Notes: generated from the letters alone by a model not told the origin. A stretch of DNA of 64,000 nt from an uncultured Lachnospiraceae bacterium (GCA_910578795.1 CAJTSD010000009.1:7945-71944), one strand, 5' to 3'; shown: positions 15,645 to 25,480, counted from the stretch's first letter. Numbers and translations are program-made.

Positions 15645-18404
15645 TTATTTTGCCTCATACCAGTCCGTCCCCGTATGAAGATCCGTTTCAAGCTTTACGG
15701 CAAGGCTGCACGCATTCTGCATCTCATTCGTAAGTATCGTGCGCACTGTTTCAACCTCATCCTGTCTCGTTTCAATTAAAAGTTCATCGTGGATCTGTAA
15801 AATCAGTTTCGATTTTAATTCTTTTTGTTTTAACGCATCATATACATTCAGCATCGCAATTTTGATAATATCCGCCGCCGTTCCCTGAATCGGCGAGTTC
15901 ATCGCTACACGCTCTCCAAATGAACGCTGCATAAAGTTTGAGGATTTCAGTTCCGGAACAGGTCTTCGCCTTCCAAACATGGTTTCACAGTATCCCTTCT
16001 CCTTTGCATCCGTTACCAGCTTCTCAAGAAATCCTTTGATACCGGGATACGTTTTAAAATACTCGTCAATATAAACCTTTGCCTCTTTTTGCGAAATACT
16101 TAAGTCCTGGCTTAAGCCAAACGAACTGATTCCATAAACGATTCCAAAGTTTACCGCCTTTGCATTCCTTCGTTGTAAATCCGTAACCTCCTCAAACGGT
16201 GTGTGGAACACCTTAGATGCCGTGATCCGGTGAATATCCTCGTCCATCTGATATGCCTCAATCAGCTGTGCGTCGCCTGACATATGGGCAAGTACGCGAA
16301 GCTCAATCTGCGAATAGTCGGCATCCATAAAGATGCAGCCTTCCTGTGGGACAAATACTTTCCGGATACGCCGTCCAAGCTCCATCCGCATTGGAATGTT
16401 CTGCAAATTCGGTTCCGTAGAGCTGAGCCTGCCGGTTGCAGTAATTGTCTGATGAAAATTCGTGTGTATTTTGTTATTTTGATCAATGAAGGCGGCAAGC
16501 CCGTCCGCATAGGTGGACTTTAATTTTGTAAGTCCGCGGTACTCTAAAATATCGTTTACAATCGGATATTTTGGAGCCAGCTTTTCCAGCACATCTGCCG
16601 CCGTGGAATAACCCGTTTTTGTCTTCTTGCCTCCCGGCAGTTTTAGCTTTTCAAACAGGATTTCGCCAAGCTGTTTGGGGGAATTTATATTAAACGGTTC
16701 GTTTGCAGCCTTATGAATCTTCTGTTCCAGTTCACGGATTCTTCCTGTAAGCGCTTCCCCATACGCTTTCAGTTCCTCCGGCTTTACAAGAATCCCTTCC
16801 TGCTCCATATCATAAAGTACATAAGTCAGCGGCATCTCAAGCTCCCGAAACAGCTTCGCCATTCCATGTTGAGCGAGCGCCTGCGCAAGAAACTCTGCTG
16901 CATGTCCAAGCACAACCGCTTCTCTCGCAAGGTGATTGATCAAATCCGTTTTGTTTGCCGTATATGCATTCTGTATATCAGATTTTCCAAACACCTCTGA
17001 CCAGCTTTTTAGTGTGCTGTTTAGGTATTCACCTGCAATATCTGCAATCTCATAATTATTTTTCAGTGGATTCATCAGATATGCGGCGATTTTACAGTCA
17101 AATATATTTTTCGTAATGGTATGTGATGAGTTGGCTGTGTCGAACCTAAATTTGTCAGTCAATAGACTGTTGTAGTCCTTTTTGATTTCAAAACAGCCAA
17201 GTGTCATATGCTCCGCAGTAAGAACCCGTTCTAACTGTGATTGAATATCATTTTGAGTAATATTGTCCTCGTTCTCGACAAAATAAACTTTTTTTTCCTC
17301 TGCCTTACTATACAGAAGACAGCCAAAATGTGCTTTACTGCCTTCAAGCTGCAAAAACATCTGACCGTTTTTGCTCTCATGAAAAGCCCCTGCATCCTGT
17401 TGCGCTATATTGATAAAGCGAACTGCTGCACTGCCGTATCCAATTATATTTTGTATGACATCTTTAAGCTGTTGTTTTGTTTTGATTTCCGTAATCAAAA
17501 TCTCTTGTCCGGACACTGTTTCCTGTTCTTTTGCGCCAAGATTTTCAAAACGCGAAAGCATATTTTTGAATGCCAGTTTTTTTAAAAGATCGTATGCTTC
17601 CGGCGTAAACAAATCACCAATCTTTGCCTTGTCAAATGAAAAGTCAATATCGGCATCGGTATCAATCGTTGCAAGCTGCTTACTCAAATCAGCGAGCTCT
17701 CTGTTATTCGCAAGGCTCTCTCTGATGCTCTTTTTTGACAGCTCCTCAATATGCGCATAAATTTCCTCAATAGATCCGTATGTTGTCATCAGCTCTGTCG
17801 CTGTTTTTTCCCCAACCTTTGGTACTCCGGGAATATTGTCCGCCGTATCGCCCATTAACGCCTTTAGTTCAATAAACTGAACGGGTGTCACCTGATACGC
17901 TTTCTTTACATCATCTGCGTAGTAATCCTCAATTTCCGTCTTCCCGCCTTTTGTTTTTGGGATTCGTATTTTGATATGGTCTGATGCTATTTGGAGCAAA
18001 TCCCGGTCTCCCGATACAAGCGCTACCTCCATGCCATCTTTCTCGGAACGCTTTGCAATGGTCCCCAAGATATCGTCTGCCTCATAGCCTGCCTTTTCCA
18101 CGATCTGTATTCCCATCGCGGTCAGAACTTCTTTCAATACAGGCACCTGCTCATGAAGCTCCTCGGGCATCGGTTTTCTTGTCCCTTTATATTCTTTATA
18201 CATCTTATGTCGAAAAGTGGGTGCCTTCACATCAAAAGCAACTGTCAGATAATCAGGATTTTCTTCATCCAAAATTTTAAATAAGATATTTAAAAAACCA
18301 TAGACCGCATTGGTATGGAGCCCTGCTGAATTTGTCAGCACTGGCACACCGTAAAATGCCCTGTTCAGGATACTATGGCCATCTATTAACACAATTTTAC
18401 TCAT
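15645..18404 (-). CDS. polA: DNA polymerase I
   Basis: Fills gaps and removes RNA primers. The protein is 919 residues from the chosen start. It has an N-terminal 5'-3' exonuclease (MSKIVLIDGHSILNRAF; EADDILG; GDRDLLQIAS; GDTADNIPGVPKVGEKTA), a middle domain lacking the DxE proofreading motif, and a C-terminal polymerase. The polymerase shows motif A DADYSQIELR, motif B RRNAKAVNFGIVYG and motif C QIHDELL. The middle domain is therefore probably an inactive 3'-5' exonuclease, as in other Firmicutes. The ATG at 18404 is chosen: GGGAGG is six bases away and it overlaps the upstream stop as TGATG, implying coupling. Confidence 0.96.
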   Translation of the reverse strand: MSKIVLIDGHSILNRAFYGVPVLTNSAGLHTNAVYGFLNILFKILDEENPDYLTVAFDVKAPTFRHKMYKEYKGTRKPMPEELHEQVPVLKEVLTAMGIQIVEKAGYEADDILGTIAKRSEKDGMEVALVSGDRDLLQIASDHIKIRIPKTKGGKTEIEDYYADDVKKAYQVTPVQFIELKALMGDTADNIPGVPKVGEKTATELMTTYGSIEEIYAHIEELSKKSIRESLANNRELADLSKQLATIDTDADIDFSFDKAKIGDLFTPEAYDLLKKLAFKNMLSRFENLGAKEQETVSGQEILITEIKTKQQLKDVIQNIIGYGSAAVRFINIAQQDAGAFHESKNGQMFLQLEGSKAHFGCLLYSKAEEKKVYFVENEDNITQNDIQSQLERVLTAEHMTLGCFEIKKDYNSLLTDKFRFDTANSSHTITKNIFDCKIAAYLMNPLKNNYEIADIAGEYLNSTLKSWSEVFGKSDIQNAYTANKTDLINHLAREAVVLGHAAEFLAQALAQHGMAKLFRELEMPLTYVLYDMEQEGILVKPEELKAYGEALTGRIRELEQKIHKAANEPFNINSPKQLGEILFEKLKLPGGKKTKTGYSTAADVLEKLAPKYPIVNDILEYRGLTKLKSTYADGLAAFIDQNNKIHTNFHQTITATGRLSSTEPNLQNIPMRMELGRRIRKVFVPQEGCIFMDADYSQIELRVLAHMSGDAQLIEAYQMDEDIHRITASKVFHTPFEEVTDLQRRNAKAVNFGIVYGISSFGLSQDLSISQKEAKVYIDEYFKTYPGIKGFLEKLVTDAKEKGYCETMFGRRRPVPELKSSNFMQRSFGERVAMNSPIQGTAADIIKIAMLNVYDALKQKELKSKLILQIHDELLIETRQDEVETVRTILTNEMQNACSLAVKLETDLHTGTDWYEAK

Positions 18405-18712
18405 CATGTACCTCCCAAAAGAATGATGCAAAACAGCATGGATATTAGCATAAAAAGACCGGCCTTAAGCTGCTTTTTCCGTTTGACCTTGGTCATGGTT
18501 CGGTTCAGCATTTCCTCCAGTTCTTTTTGCACATCAATATCATCCGCATTTTCTAACCTGCTCATACCCTCGGATAAAAGATATTCTATTGTAAGCTCCT
18601 CCATGCATTCATTGCAGGAACGCACATGCTCTACAAATTCCTGCGCCATTCCCCAATCCAATTCTTCTTTTAAAAATGAATGGATATAGCGCTGTGTTTC
18701 TTTACAATCCAT
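18404..18712 (-). CDS. Membrane-anchored ZAS zinc-finger (anti-sigma-like) protein
   Basis: The 102-residue protein has the anti-sigma zinc motif C3-x25-H29-x3-C33-x2-C36 (HVRSCNEC) followed by a helical region. A C-terminal transmembrane segment spans about 83-100 (LFMLISMLFCIILLGG) after a basic stretch KVKRKKQ. This is the layout of zf-HC2 anti-sigma factors, but no sigma factor gene is adjacent. It is the first gene of the operon containing polA, and its stop overlaps the polA start. Its sigma partner, if any, must be encoded elsewhere. Confidence 0.75.
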   Translation of the reverse strand: MDCKETQRYIHSFLKEELDWGMAQEFVEHVRSCNECMEELTIEYLLSEGMSRLENADDIDVQKELEEMLNRTMTKVKRKKQLKAGLFMLISMLFCIILLGGT

Positions 18713-18904
18713 TGATATCCTCTTAACACCTTGTATGTTTCCATAATATGTTTACACTACTATCATACATCAAGTTTTTTTAATTTAAAAGAATAATTGA
18801 CTGAATTTTTGGAATTTTTTGAAAAATTTCTCTTTTTTACAGTTTATTGCGCGATTTTTTGTGAAAAATGCCACAAAAAATACAGGCTAAACAACCTGCA
18901 ATCA

Positions 18905-18942
18905 AAGTGGGTGCGATGCAAATCCTCGCATCGCACCCACTT
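18905..18942. terminator. Perfect 15-bp hairpin, probable terminator
   Basis: AAGTGGGTGCGATGC (18905-18919) and its perfect complement (18928-18942) flank an eight-base loop. It lies downstream of the minus-strand small gene at 18974-19180 and upstream of the polA operon. The trailing T-run is short (TTTGATTG on the minus strand), so termination is likely but not certain. The rest of the 18713-18973 gap shows no gene. Confidence 0.6.
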
Positions 18943-18973
18943 CCCTAAAGAATATATGCTGTTACACTTTTCA

Positions 18974-19180
18974 TTACATCATGCTTTCCCCGTCGCTGAT
19001 TTTTTGGATAAGCTGTTGCATTTCATCCTTGCTCTTCACCGATTTACTCTCCGCAATCAGCTTCTCCTTTTCATACTCCGTAAGATTGCTGTAATTGTCC
19101 AACGCATTTTTGTCCGTCGCAAGACCGAACGACAGACCAAGCGGCAGGCTTGCCTGCTGCATTCCATCCGTAAAATCCAT
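18974..19180 (-). CDS. Small hypothetical protein (68 residues)
   Basis: A short acidic protein starting MDFTDGMQQASLPLGLSFGLATD, with a helical charged C-terminal half (EYEKEKLIAESKSVKSKDEM). The ATG at 19180 has GGGGG six bases upstream, which favours it over the ATG 33 bases earlier. No known domain is recognised and there is no signal peptide or membrane segment. Its clear ribosome site and following hairpin support a real gene. Function unknown. Confidence 0.6.
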   Translation of the reverse strand: MDFTDGMQQASLPLGLSFGLATDKNALDNYSNLTEYEKEKLIAESKSVKSKDEMQQLIQKISDGESMM

Positions 19181-19283
19181 GATAATCCCCCATTTCCGTG
19201 CATCAAAAACCAATTTATTTCGTTTTCGCTGCTATCCTATTTTCTGTATTTTTTGTGGGGATTATGTTGCCATTTTTTTCTTT

Positions 19284-21158
19284 TTAAAACGGCTCTTTTT
19301 TCTTTTTCCGCTCCGCCTTAACACGGTACATCTCCGCGTCCGCTGCCTTCATGTAATCCTGAAATGTCTTTCCCGCCGCAGGATCGGTCACAATCATGCC
19401 GATACTGACAAGAATGTCATTTTTTTCTAGTTCTGTGACCACTTCCTCCTTAAACGCGCCTGCGTCCTCGTCCGTATCCACAGGGAAAAAGGCGATAAAC
19501 TCGTCCCCGCCATAGCGGTACACATAACCGTCCTTTCTGCATTTCTCCAAAAGCACTTGTGCAATCTTCTTTAAAATCAGGTCACCCTTTTCATGCCCGA
19601 AGGTATCATTAATCTGCTTAAAATTATCCGCATCCACAAAATGAATGGCACATTTTTTCCCTTTCCTGCAGTACATACAGTATTGAGGCTCAATCATTTC
19701 CGTATACGCAATACGGTTGTACAATCCCGTAAGCTGGTCCCTGTTGTAAATCTCGCGCATTTTTTGGTTCGCCATTTCAAGCTGCCGTTTTTTGTATAGG
19801 TTTTCCAAGGTTTTTGTAATCGTACTGTGAATATCGTAAAAATACGGATTGTTATACAAAAACCTGCCGTTTTTTAAGATGCTGAAGCCCACGCACCGTT
19901 CTCGAAAGTGAATCGGCGAAAACATGTATGCGCATCTTGCCCCTTGAACGCCATAATAGGCAAGAAGCTCCTTTGGATTTTTCAACGTCAAAAAACGGTT
20001 GCCCTCCGTTGCGTACGCCACCGTAAGATTCTCCCAGTCATAGCCGCTTGTCATAAAGGCGCTTTCCACCACGCCCTCATACAGTTTCCGGTCCAGTACA
20101 ATCGCGTAACCGTCGCATTCCAGGCTCATAAAATATTTCGCTATCTGGCCGGATAACGCATCATAATTCTCACACTGAATGATATCGCTCTCAAACTGTG
20201 TAAGCTGCTCCTCGCGCTTAAGCCGCTCGACCTCGTAAATTACCTGATTTCTCGCATACTGCCTGTAATCAAGCCGTCCGCTGTTCGGACAGCCGCAGCT
20301 TTCCGAGAACACACACTCCGACGGCATGAAATGATTCACCGGCGTCTCTTTGCCTGCCCACACGTCCGCCAAAATCTCCATTGTCTTGTTTCCGATATGC
20401 TCCCGCATATGACTGACTGTCGTAATCTGCGGATCAAAGTAAACTGCCTTGTCAAGATTGTCAAAGCCTGTGATCCGAAAATCCTTTGGAATTTCATAGC
20501 CGCATTCCTGCGCCTTATAGCAAAACCCTGCCGCAATATTATCATTCGCGCAGACAAAAACATCAGGGAATGTCACCTCTTTCCCTGCAAAGCCCGCAAG
20601 ATAGCGTTCAAAATATTGGATTCCCGTAGAGAAGTCGTAATCGCCGTACCATACGGGATTATCATCCCGCGACAGTCCGAAACGGTCAAGGCTTTCCTGA
20701 TAGGACAGCACCCTTAGCTCATTCTCATAATTGCCCTTCGGACCGCCCGCAAAGACAAATTTCCTGCAACCATGCTGATCATACAAATGCTCCATCATAT
20801 CCGCAATCGGCTTTTTGTTGTCAATCCCCGCATAATAAAAACCCTCTATGTGGTTTCCGATACTCACAACCGGCTTTTTGCTTTTGCGAATCAGCTCCAC
20901 CAGCCTGTCAAACACGTCATTGTCCGCGATATTGGTACAATCCATAATAATCCCGTCAAATTCCGCCAAATCGGGTAGCGTGTAAATATTGTATTCTCCG
21001 TAATTGTGCTTTTCGTCGTGGCTCCAGTTTCCATGACAGTTGTACTGATACAGGCAGATTTCCTCATCACTTGCTGCTATGTACTGCATCATGCCGTCCA
21101 CCCATGCATAGGTGATCAGTCTCTTCCAGCCATCTGAAAGTAATGCTACTTTTTTCAT
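19284..21158 (-). CDS. Cytoplasmic sugar-binding-like sensor fused to GGDEF diguanylate cyclase
   Basis: Residues 1-285 resemble the effector-binding core of LacI-type regulators (Peripla_BP_3): KKVALLSDG, DGIIMDCTN, FVCANDNIAAGF and ITGFDNLDKAVYFDPQITTV. There is neither a helix-turn-helix nor a signal peptide, so it probably senses a cytoplasmic ligand. A GAF-like middle part (about 320-460) and a short helical linker precede the GGDEF domain at about 485-620. The active site is intact (YRYGGDEF, 550-554), predicting cyclic-di-GMP synthesis. A clear RxxD product-inhibition site is not seen at the usual spacing. The start has GGGGG seven bases upstream and the gene has its own promoter. Confidence 0.88.
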   Translation of the reverse strand: MKKVALLSDGWKRLITYAWVDGMMQYIAASDEEICLYQYNCHGNWSHDEKHNYGEYNIYTLPDLAEFDGIIMDCTNIADNDVFDRLVELIRKSKKPVVSIGNHIEGFYYAGIDNKKPIADMMEHLYDQHGCRKFVFAGGPKGNYENELRVLSYQESLDRFGLSRDDNPVWYGDYDFSTGIQYFERYLAGFAGKEVTFPDVFVCANDNIAAGFCYKAQECGYEIPKDFRITGFDNLDKAVYFDPQITTVSHMREHIGNKTMEILADVWAGKETPVNHFMPSECVFSESCGCPNSGRLDYRQYARNQVIYEVERLKREEQLTQFESDIIQCENYDALSGQIAKYFMSLECDGYAIVLDRKLYEGVVESAFMTSGYDWENLTVAYATEGNRFLTLKNPKELLAYYGVQGARCAYMFSPIHFRERCVGFSILKNGRFLYNNPYFYDIHSTITKTLENLYKKRQLEMANQKMREIYNRDQLTGLYNRIAYTEMIEPQYCMYCRKGKKCAIHFVDADNFKQINDTFGHEKGDLILKKIAQVLLEKCRKDGYVYRYGGDEFIAFFPVDTDEDAGAFKEEVVTELEKNDILVSIGMIVTDPAAGKTFQDYMKAADAEMYRVKAERKKKKEPF

Positions 21159-21224
21159 CTTTCAGCCCCCGTTTCATGACCGGTCTTTTGGTCTAACGTC
21201 CTGTCAATCTATTGTATTAGGATT

Positions 21225-21254
21225 ATTATAACGCAGTACTGTATACAATGACAA
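21225..21254 (-). promoter_or_regulatory. Promoter of the GGDEF sensor gene
   Basis: On the minus strand TTGTCA (21249-21254), an 18-base spacer and TATAAT (21225-21230). The leader before the start at 21158 is about 60 bases. Confidence 0.7.
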
Positions 21255-21328
21255 GTAAAATCTGACAATTCACTGTGAATTTACTGCTTTTTTATTGGGC
21301 TTTCGCGGCTTATTTCCCCTGTACAAGG

Positions 21329-22273
21329 TTATGCATAAAAAAACGGAGCGCTTATGACAAATTCGCTGTGTTCCCCATAAAGGACCAGCCTGTAAATTCC
21401 CGGAAAAAGCCTCGGATACTGCTTTATTGTTTCCAAGGGGATTTCATACTGCCTTGTTTCGGACGGTTTTAGTGTCCCGATTGTTAAGTTATTGTCAAAC
21501 GGTGCGCTCAACTCTATCCAAATACCTCGATACCATAGTTCAATATGCGGCAGGGATTGTTCATAATTCCAGTCCTTTTGGGTATTGTTTGCCAATGTGC
21601 AGTCCAGGCAGGTTCCTGTTTCTTTTTTTATTGAAATCCCTTCCTTTGGTGTCTTTTGGTGTAATGGTTTTACGCTGTCGTAAGTGCCGCTTAGGGAAAA
21701 GACGGACAGGTAGGCTTCCATGTTTGCCGTGGAAGCTCTGATTTGCTGCGCTGTCCACGGCTCATAAACAGTATCCATTACACGGATACAACCCGCAGGG
21801 TAAGCGTCTTCATTTTCGTGGAAGGTCAGATAATAGCTGTTGTCTGTTATGGAAGAAATGGGATTCTCTTTCTCTGTTTTTGGAATGTTAACCATTGCTT
21901 TTTCATTGCGCATTTGATATGTGACGATATCATAGCGTTGTACTGAACCCTTGTCCATGAAAAATCTGCGCTTTCTGCCGGTTTCTTCCATTTTGTTTGA
22001 ATCTGCAAGCTCCGAGAAGGTAACAATCCCATCTGCTTTTGTGTGGAACGAAATATTGCCGTCGATTGAAAATGTCAGTTCCCGGTATGCGGGATAATCC
22101 TTCCACGAGATGGATTGAATACTTAAATTCTGCTCTGTAACGCCATACTGTAATTGATTCTCCTTTGGCATCGTATGCCGCCTGCCTTGCAAATACCCAA
22201 AGCCAAAGCTAATCCATATCAAAGCCGCCACACACAGCCACAATGTTTGTTTCATTCGCTTCGTTTTCCCCAC
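21329..22273 (-). CDS. Exported/membrane-anchored protein of unknown function
   Basis: The protein (314 residues from a GTG start) has a basic N-terminus and one membrane segment (TLWLCVAALIWISFGFGYL, about 9-27), with the rest outside the cell. The C-terminal 100 residues look like an immunoglobulin-like beta sandwich (CLDCTLANNTQKDW, PSETRQYEIPL, PGIYRLVLYG), similar in style to bacterial Ig-like sandwich domains. The GTG at 22273 has AGAGGTG five bases upstream; the further upstream ATG lacks a site. It is downstream of the Bce-like permease on the same strand, so it could be an accessory of that module, but this is inference. Confidence 0.65.
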   Translation of the reverse strand: MGKTKRMKQTLWLCVAALIWISFGFGYLQGRRHTMPKENQLQYGVTEQNLSIQSISWKDYPAYRELTFSIDGNISFHTKADGIVTFSELADSNKMEETGRKRRFFMDKGSVQRYDIVTYQMRNEKAMVNIPKTEKENPISSITDNSYYLTFHENEDAYPAGCIRVMDTVYEPWTAQQIRASTANMEAYLSVFSLSGTYDSVKPLHQKTPKEGISIKKETGTCLDCTLANNTQKDWNYEQSLPHIELWYRGIWIELSAPFDNNLTIGTLKPSETRQYEIPLETIKQYPRLFPGIYRLVLYGEHSEFVISAPFFYA

Positions 22274-22409
22274 TTTTTCACCTCTTTGATATAAGTTTTC
22301 TCCGTATTTTATCACTTGCCATTTCCACGATATAACATAAAAGGGCGCTGAATCGACAGACCTTGCACCCTTATTATTAGTTATTCAATTCTAGCATGGC
22401 TTAATCATA

Positions 22410-24506
22410 TCAAATTATGGAAAAGGTGTAAAGCCGCCCTGACACATTTCGCCGAAAGCCCACATACGTCAGTGTAAAATAGACAAGATATACTCCCAAA
22501 AACAGCCCGGTGCCATACAGGAAAAAGACACCGTATGGCGCAGAAAGCCCTGTTATGCTGACAAAAATACGGCTTACGGAAAGCACCATGCTGCTGATAA
22601 CAATCGCCAAAATCACAGGACACAGGTAATAGGCAAAAAGTTGCCGGAAAATCACGCGGTCCACCTGTGCCGCATTCAGCCCCAGCTTCCAAAGCACATC
22701 ATAGCGGAACCTGTACTTTGCGGAATCGCTAAGCTGTTGTACGGACAGCACCGTAACTGCCACACAGACAAACACTAACCCGACATAAACCATTGGGAGC
22801 ATCATGGACACCAGCATATATTTTGCCGCAGAAAGCGCATTGTCGCGCACCAGGTTGGCAACGGCACAATTGAAAAAATTGTCCGAACCGCCGCAGGCGC
22901 TATACAACACATCATATTCCGACTGCCATGTCTCCTTCTCCTCTACAGAAAGCGCCTCCAGTTTTTTCGATAATCCCATAGGCGCCACCCCTTTCAGCTT
23001 GACGACAAGCTCCGAATAATACGGCTTCATGCGCGCAGCCACCGCATCCGGCACAATGATTAAATAATCCCCGCCGTTATGCCCGTCCTGCGAAAATGGC
23101 TCGTCATAAATCCCCGCAAGCTGCAGCGCCTTCGTTTCGGAAGCATCCAAAATTTCCAGCCCCTCGCCAATATTCTGCGCCTCCCTGTGAAGCCGCCTTT
23201 TCAGGTGCACCGCATATTGCCCCTCCCCCAAGGAAACCGCCTCATAGCCAAGCATTAGCCGCAGCGCATTGTAATCCGAAAGCCGCATATACGTATCGTA
23301 TGCACAGTACGCAATCTGTTCCTGTCTGATTTTCTCCAAGTCCGGGTTCCCGTCCTCCTTTAAAAACATTGCGCCCCATGTTTCCAAATGCGTGTACATC
23401 CAAACATTTACCTGATCATTCCCGTCCGTATAAATATGGTACGCATGGCTTTTGGCAATTGGAACCTCGCGTTCAATCAGCGCAAACTCCCTCGAAAAAT
23501 CCTTGTGAATGTCGGCATTGTATAACTGGACGTCAAACGGCGCCTTCTCCACAAGCGCTGTTGTCTGATACGCATTGAGCATCAGTGCGATGGTTGTCCC
23601 CATCAGCGCAAGAGTAAACAGTGCGGTCAGCGTCCCCATCGTAAACTGCATGGCGCTAAGCTTCGAGGCAAACTGCCGCAGTAAAAACAGGTTCTGTCCG
23701 CGGTATATGGCGGCTCCCTTTTTTCTGATATAACAGACAATCCAAGCCGAAAGCCCCATATAAAAAAGATAGATTGCAAGCACAAGGCAAATCAGAAACA
23801 GTGTTATCTTTCCCATATTGTCCAATCCGGTAATCATTCTTCTAAGAGAAAGAAGAAACAATACCGAAATCGGAAACAAAAGCTGTTTTGCTTTTTGATG
23901 CCGCTCGCTGATTTCCTCATTCTGGCGTCTTGCATTTATGAGTGAACATATGTTCATTTTCCGAAATTTCCGCCTGCAATGCCACATCGCCAAACAAAAA
24001 CATCCCGCATAGCAAAGCGTCGTCACAAGAAACGTACCACCATGAAACCGAATGCGCAGCCGATAGTCTATCTGCAGCATTCCATACAATACGGCAAGCA
24101 AAAGCTCCCGTAACAAAATCCCGCAAAAAAGCCCCGGAATAAACGCCGCAATGCCAAGGAAAGCATTCTCCCTTTGGTACAGTTTAAAAATCATTTGGTT
24201 TTTCATGCCAAGCAACAGGTAAATCCCGAACTCGCCGCTTCGCTTTTCCATGATAAACCGCATCATGTAGCGCACAAGCCATGCCAGAATCCATACAATA
24301 AATCCCATTGCCAGCACAAGCAAAAACGCCATCCACCCGTCGTCCGTCCCAATCGCTGCCTTCAAATCATCCTGAAAAATCAGACTGTTGAATGCATACA
24401 TCAGTGCAGTGACAAGCATGAGTGTCAGAACATACACCAAATAATCCCTCAGCAGACGTTTCATGTTGCGAAACGCAAGTATGGTAAACAAATGCTTATT
24501 ATTCAT
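22410..24506 (-). CDS. Bce-type ABC transporter permease
   Basis: FtsX-superfamily permease of a peptide-antibiotic sensing and resistance module. It has 698 residues, several N-terminal membrane segments, a large extracellular domain of roughly 200 residues (about 320-540, beginning APFDVQLYNADIHKDF) and a final group of membrane segments. This is the BceB plan, where the loop senses drug-target complexes. It overlaps the ATPase gene by eight bases, and GGGGGG precedes the ATG. Together with the ATPase, histidine kinase and regulator it forms a full four-gene module. Confidence 0.9.
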   Translation of the reverse strand: MNNKHLFTILAFRNMKRLLRDYLVYVLTLMLVTALMYAFNSLIFQDDLKAAIGTDDGWMAFLLVLAMGFIVWILAWLVRYMMRFIMEKRSGEFGIYLLLGMKNQMIFKLYQRENAFLGIAAFIPGLFCGILLRELLLAVLYGMLQIDYRLRIRFHGGTFLVTTLCYAGCFCLAMWHCRRKFRKMNICSLINARRQNEEISERHQKAKQLLFPISVLFLLSLRRMITGLDNMGKITLFLICLVLAIYLFYMGLSAWIVCYIRKKGAAIYRGQNLFLLRQFASKLSAMQFTMGTLTALFTLALMGTTIALMLNAYQTTALVEKAPFDVQLYNADIHKDFSREFALIEREVPIAKSHAYHIYTDGNDQVNVWMYTHLETWGAMFLKEDGNPDLEKIRQEQIAYCAYDTYMRLSDYNALRLMLGYEAVSLGEGQYAVHLKRRLHREAQNIGEGLEILDASETKALQLAGIYDEPFSQDGHNGGDYLIIVPDAVAARMKPYYSELVVKLKGVAPMGLSKKLEALSVEEKETWQSEYDVLYSACGGSDNFFNCAVANLVRDNALSAAKYMLVSMMLPMVYVGLVFVCVAVTVLSVQQLSDSAKYRFRYDVLWKLGLNAAQVDRVIFRQLFAYYLCPVILAIVISSMVLSVSRIFVSITGLSAPYGVFFLYGTGLFLGVYLVYFTLTYVGFRRNVSGRLYTFSII

Positions 24507-25260
24507 AGTATATTCCCCCCGTCAGGGAAAGCACGTCCAGTATTTCCTGAAAAAACAGTTTCCGCTCCTTTGTGCCCCGCACAAGCTCATGAAAAATATT
24601 ACCGTCCTTCAAAAATAAAATCCGCCCGCAATAGCTTGCTGAAAACGCATCATGCGTAACCATAAAAATCGTGGCATTTTTAGACGTATTTAACTCCACA
24701 AACGTTTCCATCAGAACCTGTGCGGAATGGGAATCCAGCGCACCCGTCGGCTCGTCCGCCAAAATCAGCTTCGGCTGGTTCACCAAAGCCCTCGCACAGG
24801 CACAGCGTTGCTTCTCCCCGCCCGATACCTGGTACGGGAACTTGTTCTTGATATCAGCAATCCCAAGCAGAGAAAGCATCTCGTCACACTGCCGTTGTAC
24901 TTCCTGTTTTGCTCCACTCTGTAAGGCAAGCGCGAGTAAAATATTTTCCTCAATTGTCAGCGTGTCAAGCAGATTGTAGTCCTGGAAAACAAAGCCAAGG
25001 TTTTCCCTGCGGAAATCGGAAAGCCCGTCGTCAGACAGTTCCGTAATATCCGTTTCCCCGTAGAAAATATGTCCCGCGGTTACGCGGTCAATTGCCGCAA
25101 GCAGATTGAGCAGCGTCGTCTTACCCGACCCCGACGCGCCCATCACGCCAACAAATTCGCCTTGCGCAACGTTAAAGGAAACCCTGTCAACCGCCTTTGT
25201 CACCATTTCCCCTTTTCCGTAATATTTTTCAACATCATATACACTGATATATGCTTCCAT
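24499..25260 (-). CDS. Bce-type ABC transporter ATP-binding protein
   Basis: Energises the permease encoded downstream. It shows Walker A GASGSGKTT, the Q-loop FVFQDYNLLDTLT, signature VSGGEKQR and Walker B LILADEPTGALD, all intact, in about 253 residues. Start choice is uncertain: the ATG at 25260 gives MEAYISVYDVEKYYGKGE, the usual N-terminus, while an ATG 12 bases upstream lies almost on top of AGGAG. The LDTLTIEENILLAL segment is typical of the MacB/BceA class. Confidence 0.9.
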   Translation of the reverse strand: MEAYISVYDVEKYYGKGEMVTKAVDRVSFNVAQGEFVGVMGASGSGKTTLLNLLAAIDRVTAGHIFYGETDITELSDDGLSDFRRENLGFVFQDYNLLDTLTIEENILLALALQSGAKQEVQRQCDEMLSLLGIADIKNKFPYQVSGGEKQRCACARALVNQPKLILADEPTGALDSHSAQVLMETFVELNTSKNATIFMVTHDAFSASYCGRILFLKDGNIFHELVRGTKERKLFFQEILDVLSLTGGIYYE

Positions 25261-25281
25261 GCTTCTAACCATACTCCTTTC

Positions 25282-25312
25282 TTAGCCTGTAGGTTTGTGC
25301 TGTTAAGGCTAA
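25282..25312 (-). promoter_or_regulatory. Inverted repeat upstream of the Bce-like ABC genes
   Basis: TTAGCC (25282-25287) and GGCTAA (25307-25312) form an inverted repeat just before the ATPase ribosome site. The 220-base gap 25261-25480 between the kinase and transporter genes is where a regulator-controlled promoter is expected in Bce modules. No convincing -35/-10 pair was identified, so the operator role is only a suggestion. Confidence 0.35.
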
Positions 25313-25480
25313 ACATTATCACTCCCACGATCTGCTTTTGCCATTTAGCATTTAAAAGATGACAGCTTTGGCATATGTACAGTTTAACAGTTTGAAGCTG
25401 GTTTTAGTATTGCTTTTTCTTAAATTATTCTTACGAAAATGAAAGATTCGCACAGAAAACAGAGGATGTAAAGCCTCAAG

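Noticed and set aside
25261..25480. Clear BceR-type operator and promoter
   Set aside because: Only a short inverted repeat near the ribosome site was found; no convincing -35/-10 pair or known operator consensus could be placed.
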